Assembly (NCBI RefSeq): GCF_000317555.1
Contig: NC_019745.1
Coordinates: forward strand, 3,968,001-4,032,000
DNA: 64,000 nt
DNA from: Gloeocapsa sp. PCC 7428
GTDB lineage: Bacteria; Cyanobacteriota; Cyanobacteriia; Cyanobacteriales; Chroococcidiopsidaceae
Direction: 5' to 3'
Part shown: piece after piece, positions 8,667 to 18,656 of the stretch
How positions within the stretch are numbered: position 1 is the first letter of the stretch
Layout of the letters: the number at the start of each line of letters is the position of its first letter
Made by a program: the position numbers and the translations under genes
Notes under the pieces: model-generated
Seen by the model: only the letters and a program-made list of their open reading frames with translations
What the model was told of the DNA's origin: nothing
Database searches by the model: none

Positions 8667-9131
8667 CTAATAGTTCTTCATAGCTCTTTGAATGTCTCGC
8701 TGGTCTTGACGACGCTTTAAATCTTCGCGTTTATCGTGGAGTTTTTTCCCTCTGCCAAGCGCAATGCTAACTTTGACTAAGCCTCGTTTCAAATACATTT
8801 TCAATGGTACTAAGGTTAAGCCTTGCTGTTCCACTTTTCCGATGAGCTTGCGAATTTCTTCTTTGTGCAACAATAACTTACGTGTCCGGCGCGGCTCATG
8901 ATTGAAGTATTGTCCGCTACCTGTGTAAGGCGATATATTGACATTGAGTAACCAGGCTTCACCATTACGAATTAAAGCATAGCCATCTTGTAAGTTAACT
9001 TTACCTTGCCTTACTGACTTGACTTCTGTTCCCGTCAGTTGAACGCCTGCTTCATACGTTTCTAGTATCTCGTAAAGAAAACGCGCCTGCCGATTTTCGC
9101 TAATAACTTTATATCCGTCGTTGTCACTCAT
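8667..9131 (-). CDS. smpB: SsrA-binding protein SmpB
   Basis: A 154-residue partner of tmRNA in trans-translation; it binds the tRNA-like domain and carries it into stalled ribosomes. Motifs are NRQARFLYEI, the LTGTEVKSVRQGKVNL core, NISPYTG and the basic C-terminal tail GRGKKLHDKREDLKRRQ that inserts into the decoding region. The ATG at 9131 (MSDNDGYK) is chosen because family members begin close to the conserved core and GGGAAAAG precedes it. A GTG at 9167 would add twelve residues unlike the family. No tmRNA gene is seen in this window. Confidence 0.95.
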   Translation of the reverse strand: MSDNDGYKVISENRQARFLYEILETYEAGVQLTGTEVKSVRQGKVNLQDGYALIRNGEAWLLNVNISPYTGSGQYFNHEPRRTRKLLLHKEEIRKLIGKVEQQGLTLVPLKMYLKRGLVKVSIALGRGKKLHDKREDLKRRQDQRDIQRAMKNY

Positions 9132-9695
9132 TGAAGACTTTTCCCACTGCCAACGGTAGATAAACACTACCTTCCTTTAACTGAAGTTAGCACTTTTCTA
9201 CGACGCTTGGGCATACTCTAGCAAGATTGTAGTTACAAACTTCGCTGATACTACTCCTTGAGCGTCAAACAAGTATGATTTATCGTTAGATGCTCTACCG
9301 TACTAAGCAAAATTCTTAAAACATATTAATTCGTAATAGTTTGATAAAATTATACACAGGCAAATAAATTTTTTTTACGAGTTGAGAAGGCACTATTTCT
9401 TGCTTATATATTATTGGTGTGATTGTTTCAATACCAATTATTTTTCCTGCCTCTAAGAACAGATTATTCAATTAATTAAATAGTATTGTAACCTCTATTT
9501 GGGGATGCCGAGTTTTTAGTTTTCATATTAAAAGATTATTTGATATATCATTTTACATTAAATAATTAATACATGCAAACTATACTTTGTGTCGCTACTT
9601 AATTAACTAAATCTGTTGAAATAACTATTTAAAGTTATTGATAAAGCGCTCTTAGCTTTTATAAACTCTAAAAAATCTTCAAAAGGAGATGAAAT
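9132..9695. other. AT-rich gene-free spacer
   Basis: Apart from the smpB upstream region, this stretch is very AT-rich with homopolymer runs (for example AAATTTTTTTTACG near 9365). No open frame with a credible start, no tRNA and no clear terminator was seen. It contrasts in composition with the flanking core genes and, with the following gene, looks like an inserted or fast-evolving patch. Confidence 0.5.
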
Positions 9696-11213
9696 ATGCT
9701 ACGCAGTTTATTGTTAAAAGCTTCTGCTTTTAGTCTTTGTTTTTTGTTTGGAATAGCAACTGAAGTTTATGCTAAACAATTTGATGAATCTACTCCAGCA
9801 ACTCAAGCGAACAAAAATGAATTAAAACTTGCAGCATTCAATCCAGGAGTCATCAATAATTTACCCTCTGGACAAAGATGGCTACGACACGTTAACCAAG
9901 AAATTATGCCATTTTGGACAATGCAATCTGCCCTTGGCAACCCTGTAGGAAATTTTCCTACTTTTCGGTGTAATAATGGTTCGCTTTGGAATCCTAATAA
10001 ACCTTGCCCAGAAATTTTGAATGCATCATCCTGGATTAAAAACGATCTTAATAAAGAATATATCGTAGCTAAGGCTCGGCAAACTTATGTTTATGGTGTT
10101 GCTTACCATCTTACTGGTAATGAAAGAATGCTTCAACTCGCAAGAAACGGGGTCAATTACATTAGAAAAAATGCGTTTGAAACTAATGGAAGTGTAGCAA
10201 CTTATTTAGAAAATGGCATTCCTGGTCCTGCCGAACCGCAAAGAAACACTCAACACCTAGCATATGCTGGATTAGGTTTATCATTTTACTATTATTTAAC
10301 TCGCGATGAAAATGTTTTACAGGATATTATTAAGCTTAAAAATAATATCTTTAACAATTACTACGATCCTAATTTAGGAATGCTGAAGTGGAGTCAAGTA
10401 TCAAATATGAAGGATCTGACAGCACAACTTGATCAGCTAAATACTTATATGGTTTTAGTCACTCCTTTATTGCCAGAACCTCTCCAATCCCAATGGAAAG
10501 CAGATATGTTAAAGGTTGTGCAAATTATGAATGACAATTTTTACAGCACTAAACATAATTTATATTGGCGGCGAGGAAATGTAGATGAAAGTTTTTCAAA
10601 CGTAGATTTGGGGCACACTTGTAAAGCTTTTTGGTTCATCTATTTAGTAGGAAAAATGACTAGTAATACAGGTTTAATGTCGTTCTCTGAAATTCAAGCT
10701 CCTAAAGTTTTGCAAAAAGCTTATATTAAGAATACCGGCTCTTGGGCAACGCTACTAAAACCTGATGGAGCAATTGATATTAATGGTAAGAAAGTCTCGT
10801 GGATGTACAACGAGATGAATCAAATGGCAGCCACTTTGAGTTTAAGCAATCCAGCTTTAACTGAATATTTAGTCCAAACCTATAAGTTTTGGTTAAACAA
10901 TATGGTAGACTATCAATATTATGAAACTTATCCCGAAGTGACCGCATCAGGTGCCAAAGTTCAATATCGTCCCAAAATAGATGCGTGGAATCATGGTTAT
11001 CATGCTGTAGAACAAGCATTAGTTGCTTACATAACAACTCAAGCCCTACAAAATAAACCTGTAGTTCTTCATTACGCTTATAAAGGACAGCCATCAACAG
11101 AAAGCATTCGTCCTTATTTTTATACAGGACTAATTCAAAATCAGCAAATTAGCAACTTGAATACTTTTCCGAATCGTAAAAGATATAAAATTACATTTAC
11201 TAATATTCAGTAA
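9696..11213 (+). CDS. Secreted alpha/alpha-toroid protein, AGE/epimerase-like
   Basis: 505 residues with a signal peptide (LLLKASAFSLCFLFGIA, cleavage near VYA-K, residue 26) behind a strong Shine-Dalgarno AAAAGGAGATGAAAT. The body is helical with aromatic/His motifs typical of (alpha/alpha)6 barrels: QRNTQHLAYAGLGLSFYYY (residues about 187-205), LTAQLDQLNTYMVL, NVDLGHTCKAFWFIY and WNHGYHAVEQALVAYI near residue 430. These resemble the AGE/cellobiose-epimerase clan, where histidines handle sugars. Which reaction, if any, it performs is unknown; epimerase, lyase and hydrolase all share this fold. Exported location suggests work on an extracellular glycan. Codon use is AT-rich compared with the ispD-thiL genes that follow. 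Confidence 0.6.
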   Translation: MLRSLLLKASAFSLCFLFGIATEVYAKQFDESTPATQANKNELKLAAFNPGVINNLPSGQRWLRHVNQEIMPFWTMQSALGNPVGNFPTFRCNNGSLWNPNKPCPEILNASSWIKNDLNKEYIVAKARQTYVYGVAYHLTGNERMLQLARNGVNYIRKNAFETNGSVATYLENGIPGPAEPQRNTQHLAYAGLGLSFYYYLTRDENVLQDIIKLKNNIFNNYYDPNLGMLKWSQVSNMKDLTAQLDQLNTYMVLVTPLLPEPLQSQWKADMLKVVQIMNDNFYSTKHNLYWRRGNVDESFSNVDLGHTCKAFWFIYLVGKMTSNTGLMSFSEIQAPKVLQKAYIKNTGSWATLLKPDGAIDINGKKVSWMYNEMNQMAATLSLSNPALTEYLVQTYKFWLNNMVDYQYYETYPEVTASGAKVQYRPKIDAWNHGYHAVEQALVAYITTQALQNKPVVLHYAYKGQPSTESIRPYFYTGLIQNQQISNLNTFPNRKRYKITFTNIQ

Positions 11214-11447
11214 AGGATAGATTTGTGTGTTTATGCGCAAAAGTTTGTGTTAATAATACTTGCTTAAAAAAACTCTACACCTGTATACGAGTTGAATTGT
11301 ATTAATTTATCACAGCTAATAACTGATTTTATCAAAGCAACAATCAGTCAAGTTAATAGCTTGAGCAAAAAGCAGTTTAATTGTTGAAGGAAAAATGCAA
11401 AAATATGGATGTTTGAGCAAACTATAAAATAAGACAAGAGGAAAACT

Positions 11448-12146
11448 GTGCATTTATTGATTCCAGCCGCTGGAATAGGGCGTCGGATGGGGAGCGATCG
11501 CAATAAACTACTTTTGTCGTTGCGATCGCAACCTTTACTTTCCTGGACACTACTTGCTGCTGAAGCCAGTCAACAAATTAGTTGGATAGGTATTATTGCA
11601 CAGCCGTCCGATTGGTTGGATATCAAAGAAATTTTGGCGAACGTATCGCTGACTAAACCGACGCAATTGATTGCAGGGGGAACAACACGTCAAGAATCAG
11701 TTTATAACGGCTTACAGGCGCTGCCAAGCGGCGCAAAACAAGTTTTGATTCACGATGGGGCGCGGTGTCTAGCGACTCCGGAATTACTCGATCGCTGTGC
11801 TGTGGAAATTCGCCATTATTCTGGTTTAATCGCGGCGATTCCAGTAAAAGACACGATTAAAGTTGTTGATGCAGCGCTCAATATTCAAAGTACACCTGAA
11901 AGACGACACCTTTGGGCAGCACAAACCCCACAAGCTTTTGATGTGGAGAAACTCAAACAATGTCATGAAGAAGCACGCCGCCAAGCGTGGGAGGTCACCG
12001 ATGATGCCGCGTTGTTTGAAAAATGCGGGTTAACCGTCAAAATTGTAGAAGGCGAAGAAACAAACCTTAAACTGACAACTCCGGTCGATTTAGCGATCGC
12101 AGAATTTATTCTGCAACAAAGGCTACAAGATGTCACAACTTGTTAA
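11448..12146 (+). CDS. ispD: 2-C-methyl-D-erythritol 4-phosphate cytidylyltransferase
   Basis: A 232-residue enzyme of the MEP isoprenoid pathway, transferring CMP to methylerythritol phosphate. The N-terminal nucleotide-binding loop is IPAAGIGRRMGSDRNK, followed by AGGTTRQESVYNGL, the VLIHDGARCL motif and TPQAFDV. The GTG start at 11448 follows AGAGGAAA at good spacing. MEP pathway flux feeds carotenoids and the chlorophyll phytyl tail. The 3' end overlaps thiL by 17 bases, so the two are probably translated from one message. Confidence 0.95.
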   Translation: MHLLIPAAGIGRRMGSDRNKLLLSLRSQPLLSWTLLAAEASQQISWIGIIAQPSDWLDIKEILANVSLTKPTQLIAGGTTRQESVYNGLQALPSGAKQVLIHDGARCLATPELLDRCAVEIRHYSGLIAAIPVKDTIKVVDAALNIQSTPERRHLWAAQTPQAFDVEKLKQCHEEARRQAWEVTDDAALFEKCGLTVKIVEGEETNLKLTTPVDLAIAEFILQQRLQDVTTC

Positions 12147-13140
12147 AGATCTAGGCGAAAAAGCGCTGTTAGAGCGGTTGCAGCAATTTTGTCCGCCAGA
12201 AGTTGTTGGCGATGATGCAGCAGTCGTTGCAACGCAACCAGGAAAATCTTTGGTTGTGACAACCGATATGTTGGTCGATAAAGTTCATTTTAGCGATCGC
12301 ACGACCTCTGCTGAAGATGCTGGGTGGCGGGCTGCTGCGGCTAACTTATCTGACTTAGCAGCGATGGGCGCTTCTCCGTTGGGAATTACAATTGCTTTAG
12401 GTCTTCCTGGCGATACTTCCATTACTTGGATTGAGCAACTCTATCAAGGAATCACCCAATGCTTGCAAAAGTTTGCTACTTGTGTGATGGGCGGCGATGT
12501 CTGTCGTTCTCCCGTAAAAACTATCGCAATTACAGCATTTGGCGAAGTTCATCCTGAGCATACTATTCGCCGTTCTACTGCTCAAGTTGGAGATGCGATC
12601 GTCGTTACTGGTGTACACGGTGCTTCGCGTGCTGGATTAGAGCTATTGCTACAGCCAGGATTAAGGCAAAAGTTGAGTAGCAGCGCCCAAAAAAAGCTCA
12701 TACAAGCGCATCAACGCCCTCAACCTCGATTAGATGTGCTACCTGTCTTATGGGAGGTAATATGTCAAACCACAGATACCAACGCTCATATTCATGTTGC
12801 GGGAATGGACAGTAGTGACGGTTTAGCTGATGCTGTGTTGCAAATATGTCAAATGAGTCAAGTAGGTGCAAGAGTTGAATGCCGTCAAATTCCCCTTCCT
12901 GATGAGCTTAAAAACTGGTCATCCCAGCAAGCATTAGATTGGGCGCTGTATGGTGGTGAAGATTTCGAGTTAGTTTTATGCTTACTTCCCGATTTGGCGC
13001 AAGCGTTAGTACAGCGCTTAGGTAACGGTGCTGCGATTGTTGGTGAGATTACAGATGATTCTGAAGTTTATCTCGTTGACCAAACAGGAAAAACCCCCGA
13101 TGAAGTTCTTAGCCTCAAACGGGGATTTCAACATTTTTAG
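12130..13140 (+). CDS. thiL: Thiamine-monophosphate kinase
   Basis: 336 residues of the PurM/ThiL ATP-binding fold. ThiL phosphorylates thiamine monophosphate to the coenzyme thiamine diphosphate. Motifs: GDDAAVV, VTTDMLVDKVHF, NLSDLAAMGASPLG, the glycine-rich MGGDVCRS, GMDSSDGLADAV and YGGEDFELVL. The ATG overlaps the end of ispD by 17 bases in another frame, which suggests translational coupling. No thiamine riboswitch is visible upstream, as expected from the shared message. Confidence 0.95.
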   Translation: MSQLVKDLGEKALLERLQQFCPPEVVGDDAAVVATQPGKSLVVTTDMLVDKVHFSDRTTSAEDAGWRAAAANLSDLAAMGASPLGITIALGLPGDTSITWIEQLYQGITQCLQKFATCVMGGDVCRSPVKTIAITAFGEVHPEHTIRRSTAQVGDAIVVTGVHGASRAGLELLLQPGLRQKLSSSAQKKLIQAHQRPQPRLDVLPVLWEVICQTTDTNAHIHVAGMDSSDGLADAVLQICQMSQVGARVECRQIPLPDELKNWSSQQALDWALYGGEDFELVLCLLPDLAQALVQRLGNGAAIVGEITDDSEVYLVDQTGKTPDEVLSLKRGFQHF

Positions 13141-13193
13141 GTTTTCCAGCCAAGATCGATATCAGTATTCTCGCTGACCTCTGACCCCTCTCA

Positions 13194-14207
13194 TTATTTC
13201 CACTTTTGGGCGACAAGTTCAGCTAAATCTAGCACACGCTGACTGTAGCCCCATTCGTTGTCGTACCATGCCATGACTTTTACCATGTCACCACCCATAA
13301 CTAAGGTCAAACTAGCATCGACAATTGAGGAGGCATCATGACCTTGATAATCTGAGGAAACGAGTGGTAAGTCACTGTATGCCAAAATACCTTTGAGCGA
13401 GTTTTCCGCAGCATCTTGAAGTGCTTGGTTAACTTCTTCTGCAAAAGTTGCTTTCTCAACTTGAATGACAAAATCTACCATGGATACGTTGGGAGTGGGT
13501 ACGCGCAACGCAACGCCATTAAGCTTACCCTTAAGATCTGGCAAGACTAGCGCAACTGCTTTAGCGGCTCCTGTCGAAGTTGGGACAATGTTCATCGCCG
13601 CTGCTCTGGCTCGGCGTACATCGCGGTGACTCGCATCGAGTAAACGCTGATCTCCGGTGTAGCTGTGCGTGGTGGTCATTGTGCCTTTAATGATGCCAAA
13701 TTTTTCATGGAGAACTTTGGCGATCGGCGCAAGACAGTTAGTCGTACAACTTGCGTTGCTGATGATCGTGTGTTTATCGTGGTCGTAGTCATGATGATTC
13801 ACACCAACGACAAACGTACCGTCATCGTTTTTTCCTGGAGCAGTAATCAGAACTTTTTTAGCGCCAGCGTTTAAATGCTTTGTTGCCCCTTCTCGGCTGG
13901 TAAAAACACCTGTTGATTCAATAATCAGGTCAATTTCCCATTCTTTCCAAGGCAAGTTTTCTGGATTGCGATCTGATGTGCATTTAACGGTCTTGCCATT
14001 AACGATGATTGAATTATCATCTGCACTGATATCAGCATTTTTCAACGTCCCCAGCATCGTGTCATACTTCAGCAAGTGAGCGTTGGTTCGTGGGTCAGAA
14101 GTATCGTTGATAGCGACGAGATCGATGTTGCTATTTTCTCGACCTACCCAGCAGCGCATAAAGTTGCGCCCGATGCGTCCAAAACCGTTGATCGCGACTC
14201 TAATCAC
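13194..14207 (-). CDS. gap2: Glyceraldehyde-3-phosphate dehydrogenase, Gap2 (photosynthetic) type
   Basis: A 337-residue enzyme that in cyanobacteria works in the Calvin cycle, reducing 1,3-bisphosphoglycerate with NADPH or NADH. Motifs: Rossmann start [13 protein letters not shown], the active-site [15 protein letters not shown] with catalytic cysteine, [12 protein letters not shown], and the C-terminal [12 protein letters not shown]. The N-terminal stretch [16 protein letters not shown] and the absence of an acidic residue at the usual NAD-specific position (NDTSD) point to the Gap2 rather than the glycolytic Gap1 isoform. It is convergent with thiL and followed downstream by only about 50 bases. 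Confidence 0.93.
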   Translation of the reverse strand: MIRVAINGFGRIGRNFMRCWVGRENSNIDLVAINDTSDPRTNAHLLKYDTMLGTLKNADISADDNSIIVNGKTVKCTSDRNPENLPWKEWEIDLIIESTGVFTSREGATKHLNAGAKKVLITAPGKNDDGTFVVGVNHHDYDHDKHTIISNASCTTNCLAPIAKVLHEKFGIIKGTMTTTHSYTGDQRLLDASHRDVRRARAAAMNIVPTSTGAAKAVALVLPDLKGKLNGVALRVPTPNVSMVDFVIQVEKATFAEEVNQALQDAAENSLKGILAYSDLPLVSSDYQGHDASSIVDASLTLVMGGDMVKVMAWYDNEWGYSQRVLDLAELVAQKWK

Positions 14208-14334
14208 AGCGTCTTGCCCTCTGGTATCTACTAAACAATGATTACCTATTCTTGAAGCAGATCATATCGCAAAGGGTGATACATTATAACTTGCGCATGG
14301 CAAGACTATAAAAAATATTAGAATTTATCAAAAA

Positions 14335-14985
14335 TCAACGTGAGTAGAGCTTATATTTTTTAATGTAAAGTCGCACAGCTTCTGGCACTAGATAACGAAT
14401 TGACAAGCGATCGCGGCACAATGCCCGAATTAAGCTCGATGAAATTCCGACATACGGTAGATGCAAGACTTGCCAGTCAATACTTAACCCTTGCGATTCT
14501 AATTTTTGCACAATTTGTTCGCAAAGTAACTGACTGTGGGTTGCGATCGCTTTAGACTGCTCTAGCTTGAGCGTCGCTGGTAGTCGGGGTGCAACTAACC
14601 ATTGACACTCAGTCGCGAGTTCTTGGCGACGATACCAACGCGGCAAAGTCTCAAACGCGTCTAAACCAACAATCCAAGACCACTGATTATTCGGGTAAAG
14701 TGTTTTGAGGTCGATGAGAGTCTGAATTGCATAAGACTTTTCAGTACTGTTTACTGTTGCGGGAGCAATTTTAAATGCCGGATTATCGGCGATCGCCATT
14801 TGCACCATTTGCCAACGATGCTCGAAGGCTGTTGCATTTTTGTAGTGTGGATAGCGCGTAGGAACCCAAATAACTTGCTTGAGATTCGCTTGGCTGACAG
14901 CGGCTTCTGCAATCAGCAAATGTCCCCAATGTACTGGATCGAAAGTGCCTCCCAAAATTCCTACTTTATGCCTTGAGTACTGCAT
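14335..14985 (-). CDS. nadD: Nicotinate-nucleotide adenylyltransferase
   Basis: 216 residues from the ATG at 14985; a TTG at 15012 would add nine. NadD makes deamido-NAD from nicotinate mononucleotide and ATP. The nucleotidyltransferase signatures are LGGTFDPVHWGHLLIAE near the N-terminus and SSSLIRAL near residue 190. WVPTRYPHYKN and the central WIVGLDAFETLPRW also match the family. Some cyanobacterial homologues are annotated only as NadD-like, so substrate specificity is inferred. It is divergent from murC and lies upstream of gap2 on the same strand. Confidence 0.88.
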   Translation of the reverse strand: MQYSRHKVGILGGTFDPVHWGHLLIAEAAVSQANLKQVIWVPTRYPHYKNATAFEHRWQMVQMAIADNPAFKIAPATVNSTEKSYAIQTLIDLKTLYPNNQWSWIVGLDAFETLPRWYRRQELATECQWLVAPRLPATLKLEQSKAIATHSQLLCEQIVQKLESQGLSIDWQVLHLPYVGISSSLIRALCRDRLSIRYLVPEAVRLYIKKYKLYSR

Positions 14986-15276
14986 TGAATCGCGTAGCGC
15001 ATTAAGGTTCAAAAGTTAGTATCGCTAATTTTTAACTTTAGTGATTTAATACAGGGCAAATGATTCACTCAGGATATAACGATAGCTATTTGTCCGCCAG
15101 AAAAATGACTTCCTATTTCTTAAGGAGTGTACTGAAGCTGAAAAAGTAGCAATAAATATAACTCTACGTAGAGTGAGAAATCTCAAATAAGAGAGTTCCC
15201 GAAAAAAAGAAATTCTTGATATGATATCGCCTAACATTTGTGCAGTATGCTGTGGTGTGGTGTGGAAGGAGCAAAA

Positions 15277-16797
15277 ATGCTACTGAATTCTGTTGATTTT
15301 AGCGGTAAGCCATTTCATTTTATTGGTATTGGCGGCATCGGTATGTCTGCCCTTGCGTATATTCTTGCTAAGCGGAACATCCCTGTATCAGGCTCGGATA
15401 TTCGTTCAAGTCACATTACGCAACGATTGCAGGCATTAGGGGTCAGTATTTTTGATCAGCAAGAAGCGACAAATCTGACGTTTTTCTTGCCACAAACTTC
15501 GCCTGATTGTCAAGAATTGCTAACGCCGAGAAGCCGAGCAAATAGTACTTCGGTACTAATAACACCCTATAACTCAGTAGAAAGTATAGCTACCAATACA
15601 CACACAAGTTTACCGCAAGTTATTTGTTCAACTGCTATTAATACAGCTAATTTAGAGTATCGCGCCGCCCTTGATTTGGGGTGTCCTATATTTCATCGCG
15701 CAGACCTTTTAGCAGCACTTATTAAAGATTATCAAAGTATCGCTGTTGCGGGAACGCACGGTAAAACAACGACAAGTAGCATGATTGGCTATATGCTACT
15801 GCAAGCAGGACTTGACCCGACAATTGTTGTTGGCGGCGAAGTGAATGCTTGGGAAGGAAATGCCAGACTAGGGCAAAGCGAATATCTTGTCGCCGAAGCC
15901 GATGAATCGGACGGTTCACTCGTGAAACTTTCTGCGGCGATTGGTGTTGTTACTAATATTGAATTGGACCATCCCGACCATTACGGGACGTTAGAAGAAG
16001 TTGTACAAACGTTCCAAGTGTTTGCCGATCGCTGTCAAACGTTAGTCGGGTGCATTGATTGTGAAACTGTACGCGATCGCATCCGCCCTTCAATTAGCTA
16101 TAGCCTCGATTCCAATACCAACGCAGATTATACCGTTACCGATGTCGAGTATGGTGCAGAGGGTACGATCGCGCGCGTCTGGGAAAAAGGCGAAGTACTC
16201 GGTGTTCTTAACCTCCGGCTATTAGGTCAGCATAACCTCAGTAATGCGCTAGCTGCGATCGCGGTTGGTAGATTGCTAGGGTTAGACTTTGCAACAATTT
16301 CCGCTAGTATCGCCTCGTTTACAGGCGCTCGCCGTCGCTTTGAACTGCGTGGAGAAACGAACGGTATTTTATTTATCGATGACTACGCGCATCACCCAAG
16401 CGAAATTCGTGCTACTCTAGCTGCGGCTCGTTTACAGGCAAAAGAAAACGTCAAGATCGTTGCGGTGTTTCAACCACATCGTTACAGTCGCACGCTGGCG
16501 TTTTTACCAGAGTTTGCTCAATCTTTTAACCATGCTGATATTGCGGTAATTAGCGAGATTTACAGTGCAGGCGAACCTAATCTAGGGCAAATTAGTGGAG
16601 AGAAACTTGCAGCGATGGTAGCCGAACATCATCCGCAAGTGAGCTTTCAGCCAACTCTGACAGCGGTTTGTGAATACCTCACTCAAACATTACAGCCAGG
16701 AGACATAGCTCTATTTCTTGGGGCTGGAAACTTAAATCAAGTTATTCCAGAGGTGATGAACTCGATTCGCCAATTAAGGGGAGCCGAGGAGCTTTGA
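15277..16797 (+). CDS. murC: UDP-N-acetylmuramate--L-alanine ligase
   Basis: Adds L-alanine to UDP-MurNAc, the first amino acid of the peptidoglycan stem peptide. Starting at the ATG at 15277, which follows GGAAGGAG, it is 506 residues; a TTG at 15238 is less likely. Motifs: N-terminal UDP-binding FIGIGGIGMSALA, ATP loop VAGTHGKTTTSSM, AEADESDGS, LDHPDHYG and the ligase C-terminal DDYAHHPSEIRA. Residues about 70-115 carry a Ser/Thr-rich segment (TPRSRANSTSVLITPYNS) that looks like a lineage-specific insertion before CSTAIN. It is followed by murB, a common cyanobacterial gene order. Confidence 0.95.
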   Translation: MLLNSVDFSGKPFHFIGIGGIGMSALAYILAKRNIPVSGSDIRSSHITQRLQALGVSIFDQQEATNLTFFLPQTSPDCQELLTPRSRANSTSVLITPYNSVESIATNTHTSLPQVICSTAINTANLEYRAALDLGCPIFHRADLLAALIKDYQSIAVAGTHGKTTTSSMIGYMLLQAGLDPTIVVGGEVNAWEGNARLGQSEYLVAEADESDGSLVKLSAAIGVVTNIELDHPDHYGTLEEVVQTFQVFADRCQTLVGCIDCETVRDRIRPSISYSLDSNTNADYTVTDVEYGAEGTIARVWEKGEVLGVLNLRLLGQHNLSNALAAIAVGRLLGLDFATISASIASFTGARRRFELRGETNGILFIDDYAHHPSEIRATLAAARLQAKENVKIVAVFQPHRYSRTLAFLPEFAQSFNHADIAVISEIYSAGEPNLGQISGEKLAAMVAEHHPQVSFQPTLTAVCEYLTQTLQPGDIALFLGAGNLNQVIPEVMNSIRQLRGAEEL

Positions 16798-16882
16798 TCC
16801 GCAAGAAACCTTAAGTTGATCGCTCGCTTTCGTGGTTTAAATTCATTCTCCTCATATCTCCACCTCGATTTATTGTGCTGTT

Positions 16883-17902
16883 ATGAATATTTCGCAAGCA
16901 AACCTGGATTCTATCGATAGTAAGGCTTCGCCTTTAATTGTGACAAAAGTACAGCAATTAAGCGCTAGTGAGGCTAAATCTATATATTTACCTAATACTA
17001 ACTGTGTTATCAAATCGCAAATTCCGCTAGCAACGCTGACCTCGTTTCGCGTCGGTGGTCCCGCACAATGGTATGTCGCACCGCGTAATCTAGAAGAATT
17101 ACAAGCAAGTTTTGCGTGGGCTAACGCCGAAGGTTTAGCTGTAACACTATTAGGTGCAGGTTCTAATTTACTCGTCAGCGATCGCGGAATTCCTGGGTTA
17201 GTCATTGGGACGCGTCATTTGCGTCATACTGAATTTAACTTCATGACTGGTCAAGTCACAGTTGCTGCGGGAGAACCTTTACCACGTTTAGCATGGCAAG
17301 CGGCTGAACGCGGCTGGCAAGGCTTAGAATGGGCTGTAGGTATTCCTGGTAGCGTCGGGGGCGCGGTAGTCATGAACGCTGGCGCGCATAAAAGTTGTAT
17401 CGCTGATATCTTGGTAAGCGCTCAGGTTCTTTCTCCTAACGGTGAGGTAGAAACGCTCGCGCCGGAGCAATTAGAATACCGCTATCGGACATCGGTGCTG
17501 CAAGCAAATATCGCTGCTGGCTTGGGTAAACCTTTACGTTTAGTGACTCAAGCCACCTTTCAACTGCAACCAGGTGCTGACCCTGAGCAGGTTCTAGCAA
17601 CCACTAGCCAACACCTCGAACAACGCCGCACAAGCCAACCGTACCATCTGCCAAGTTGTGGTAGCGTGTTCCGCAATCCTTTACCGTATACTGCCGGATG
17701 GTTAATCGAGCAAACAGGTCTTAAAGGCTACAAAATCGGTGGCGCGCAAATCGCTGAACGCCACGCCAACTTTATTCTTAACTGTGGCGGTGCTAAAGCC
17801 AGCGACATTTTGCAGTTAATTAACTATGTTCAAGACCAAGTACAGCAGCATTGGTCCATTTTGTTAGAGCCAGAAGTAAAAATCTTGGGTGAATTGGACT
17901 AG
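16883..17902 (+). CDS. murB: UDP-N-acetylenolpyruvoylglucosamine reductase
   Basis: 339 residues. This FAD enzyme reduces enolpyruvyl-UDP-GlcNAc to UDP-MurNAc with NADPH. FAD-binding motifs are [12 protein letters not shown] and [18 protein letters not shown]. The catalytic serine lies in SCGSVFRNP and the C-terminal glutamate in [10 protein letters not shown]. About 35 residues precede the first conserved block ([15 protein letters not shown]), longer than in E. coli and typical of cyanobacteria. It lies 85 bases after murC on the same strand, probably in one operon. Confidence 0.95.
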   Translation: MNISQANLDSIDSKASPLIVTKVQQLSASEAKSIYLPNTNCVIKSQIPLATLTSFRVGGPAQWYVAPRNLEELQASFAWANAEGLAVTLLGAGSNLLVSDRGIPGLVIGTRHLRHTEFNFMTGQVTVAAGEPLPRLAWQAAERGWQGLEWAVGIPGSVGGAVVMNAGAHKSCIADILVSAQVLSPNGEVETLAPEQLEYRYRTSVLQANIAAGLGKPLRLVTQATFQLQPGADPEQVLATTSQHLEQRRTSQPYHLPSCGSVFRNPLPYTAGWLIEQTGLKGYKIGGAQIAERHANFILNCGGAKASDILQLINYVQDQVQQHWSILLEPEVKILGELD

Positions 17903-18058
17903 AAAAAGCCGGAATCAGCGCTATTTTCTAACGCTTGTGTCATTCCTGACCTCGGATCTCAGACCTCTGACCCCTTCCCAAATTCGCTCAACTCGATATC
18001 AGGGCATCTATAATTTAATGGAACTTTGTATCCAATTTGCAACGCGGTCAATCTTTAT

Positions 18059-18409
18059 ATGACACAAGGAAAAGGTTTTGGCTTCGGTATAGGAAAAATG
18101 AAAGAACTAGCCGATGCTTTTAAAAAGGCACAACAAGTACAAGAAGGTGCCAAAAGGCTCCAAGAAGAACTTGAGCAAATGCAAATCGCTGGCGAAGCTG
18201 GCGGTGGGTTAGTTAAGGTCGTCCTTAGCGGTAACCAAGAGCCTCAGAGTGTTGAAATAGCCCCAGAAGCACTCAATGAAGGTGCTGAAGTACTTTCGGA
18301 TCTAATAACCATAGCTATGAAAGATGCTTACAATAAATCTACCGCTACAATGCGCGAACGCATGGAAGAATTAACAAGCGGTTTAGAATTGCCAGGAATG
18401 GGAATGTAA
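18059..18409 (+). CDS. YbaB/EbfC nucleoid-associated protein
   Basis: 116 residues from the ATG at 18059 ([17 protein letters not shown]); a TTG at 18026 would add eleven. The Lys/Gln-rich helix ([20 protein letters not shown]), the [18 protein letters not shown] strand pair and the C-terminal helices with [13 protein letters not shown] match the YbaB/EbfC fold. These proteins dimerise and bind DNA with little sequence preference. Position after murB is shared by many cyanobacteria. Confidence 0.9.
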   Translation: MTQGKGFGFGIGKMKELADAFKKAQQVQEGAKRLQEELEQMQIAGEAGGGLVKVVLSGNQEPQSVEIAPEALNEGAEVLSDLITIAMKDAYNKSTATMRERMEELTSGLELPGMGM

Positions 18410-18656
18410 ACTAAGAGCTAGGGGCGAGGAGCAAGGGGTGAGTGAAAGAGTAACTAGTGGCTAGTGAAAGAGTTTTAAATTTTAAGTTTTGAGTTTTGGA
18501 AAGCAAAGAAAGGTGCCAGAGGCATTTATTAAAAGAAGTGTCTTAACTCATAACTATTTTAAACTTATAACTCTCAACGAGTAACTCATCGCTCTAACTA
18601 CTATCCTCTGCTTTCCGTCCCCCTGACCTCCGACCTCTGACCTCTGATCCCTCAAA

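Noticed and set aside
12000-12130. Thiamine riboswitch before thiL
   Set aside because: The region is ispD coding sequence and shows no TPP-aptamer motifs.
13141-13193. Terminator between convergent thiL and gap2
   Set aside because: Only a short TGACCTC-type direct repeat is present; no stem with a T tract.
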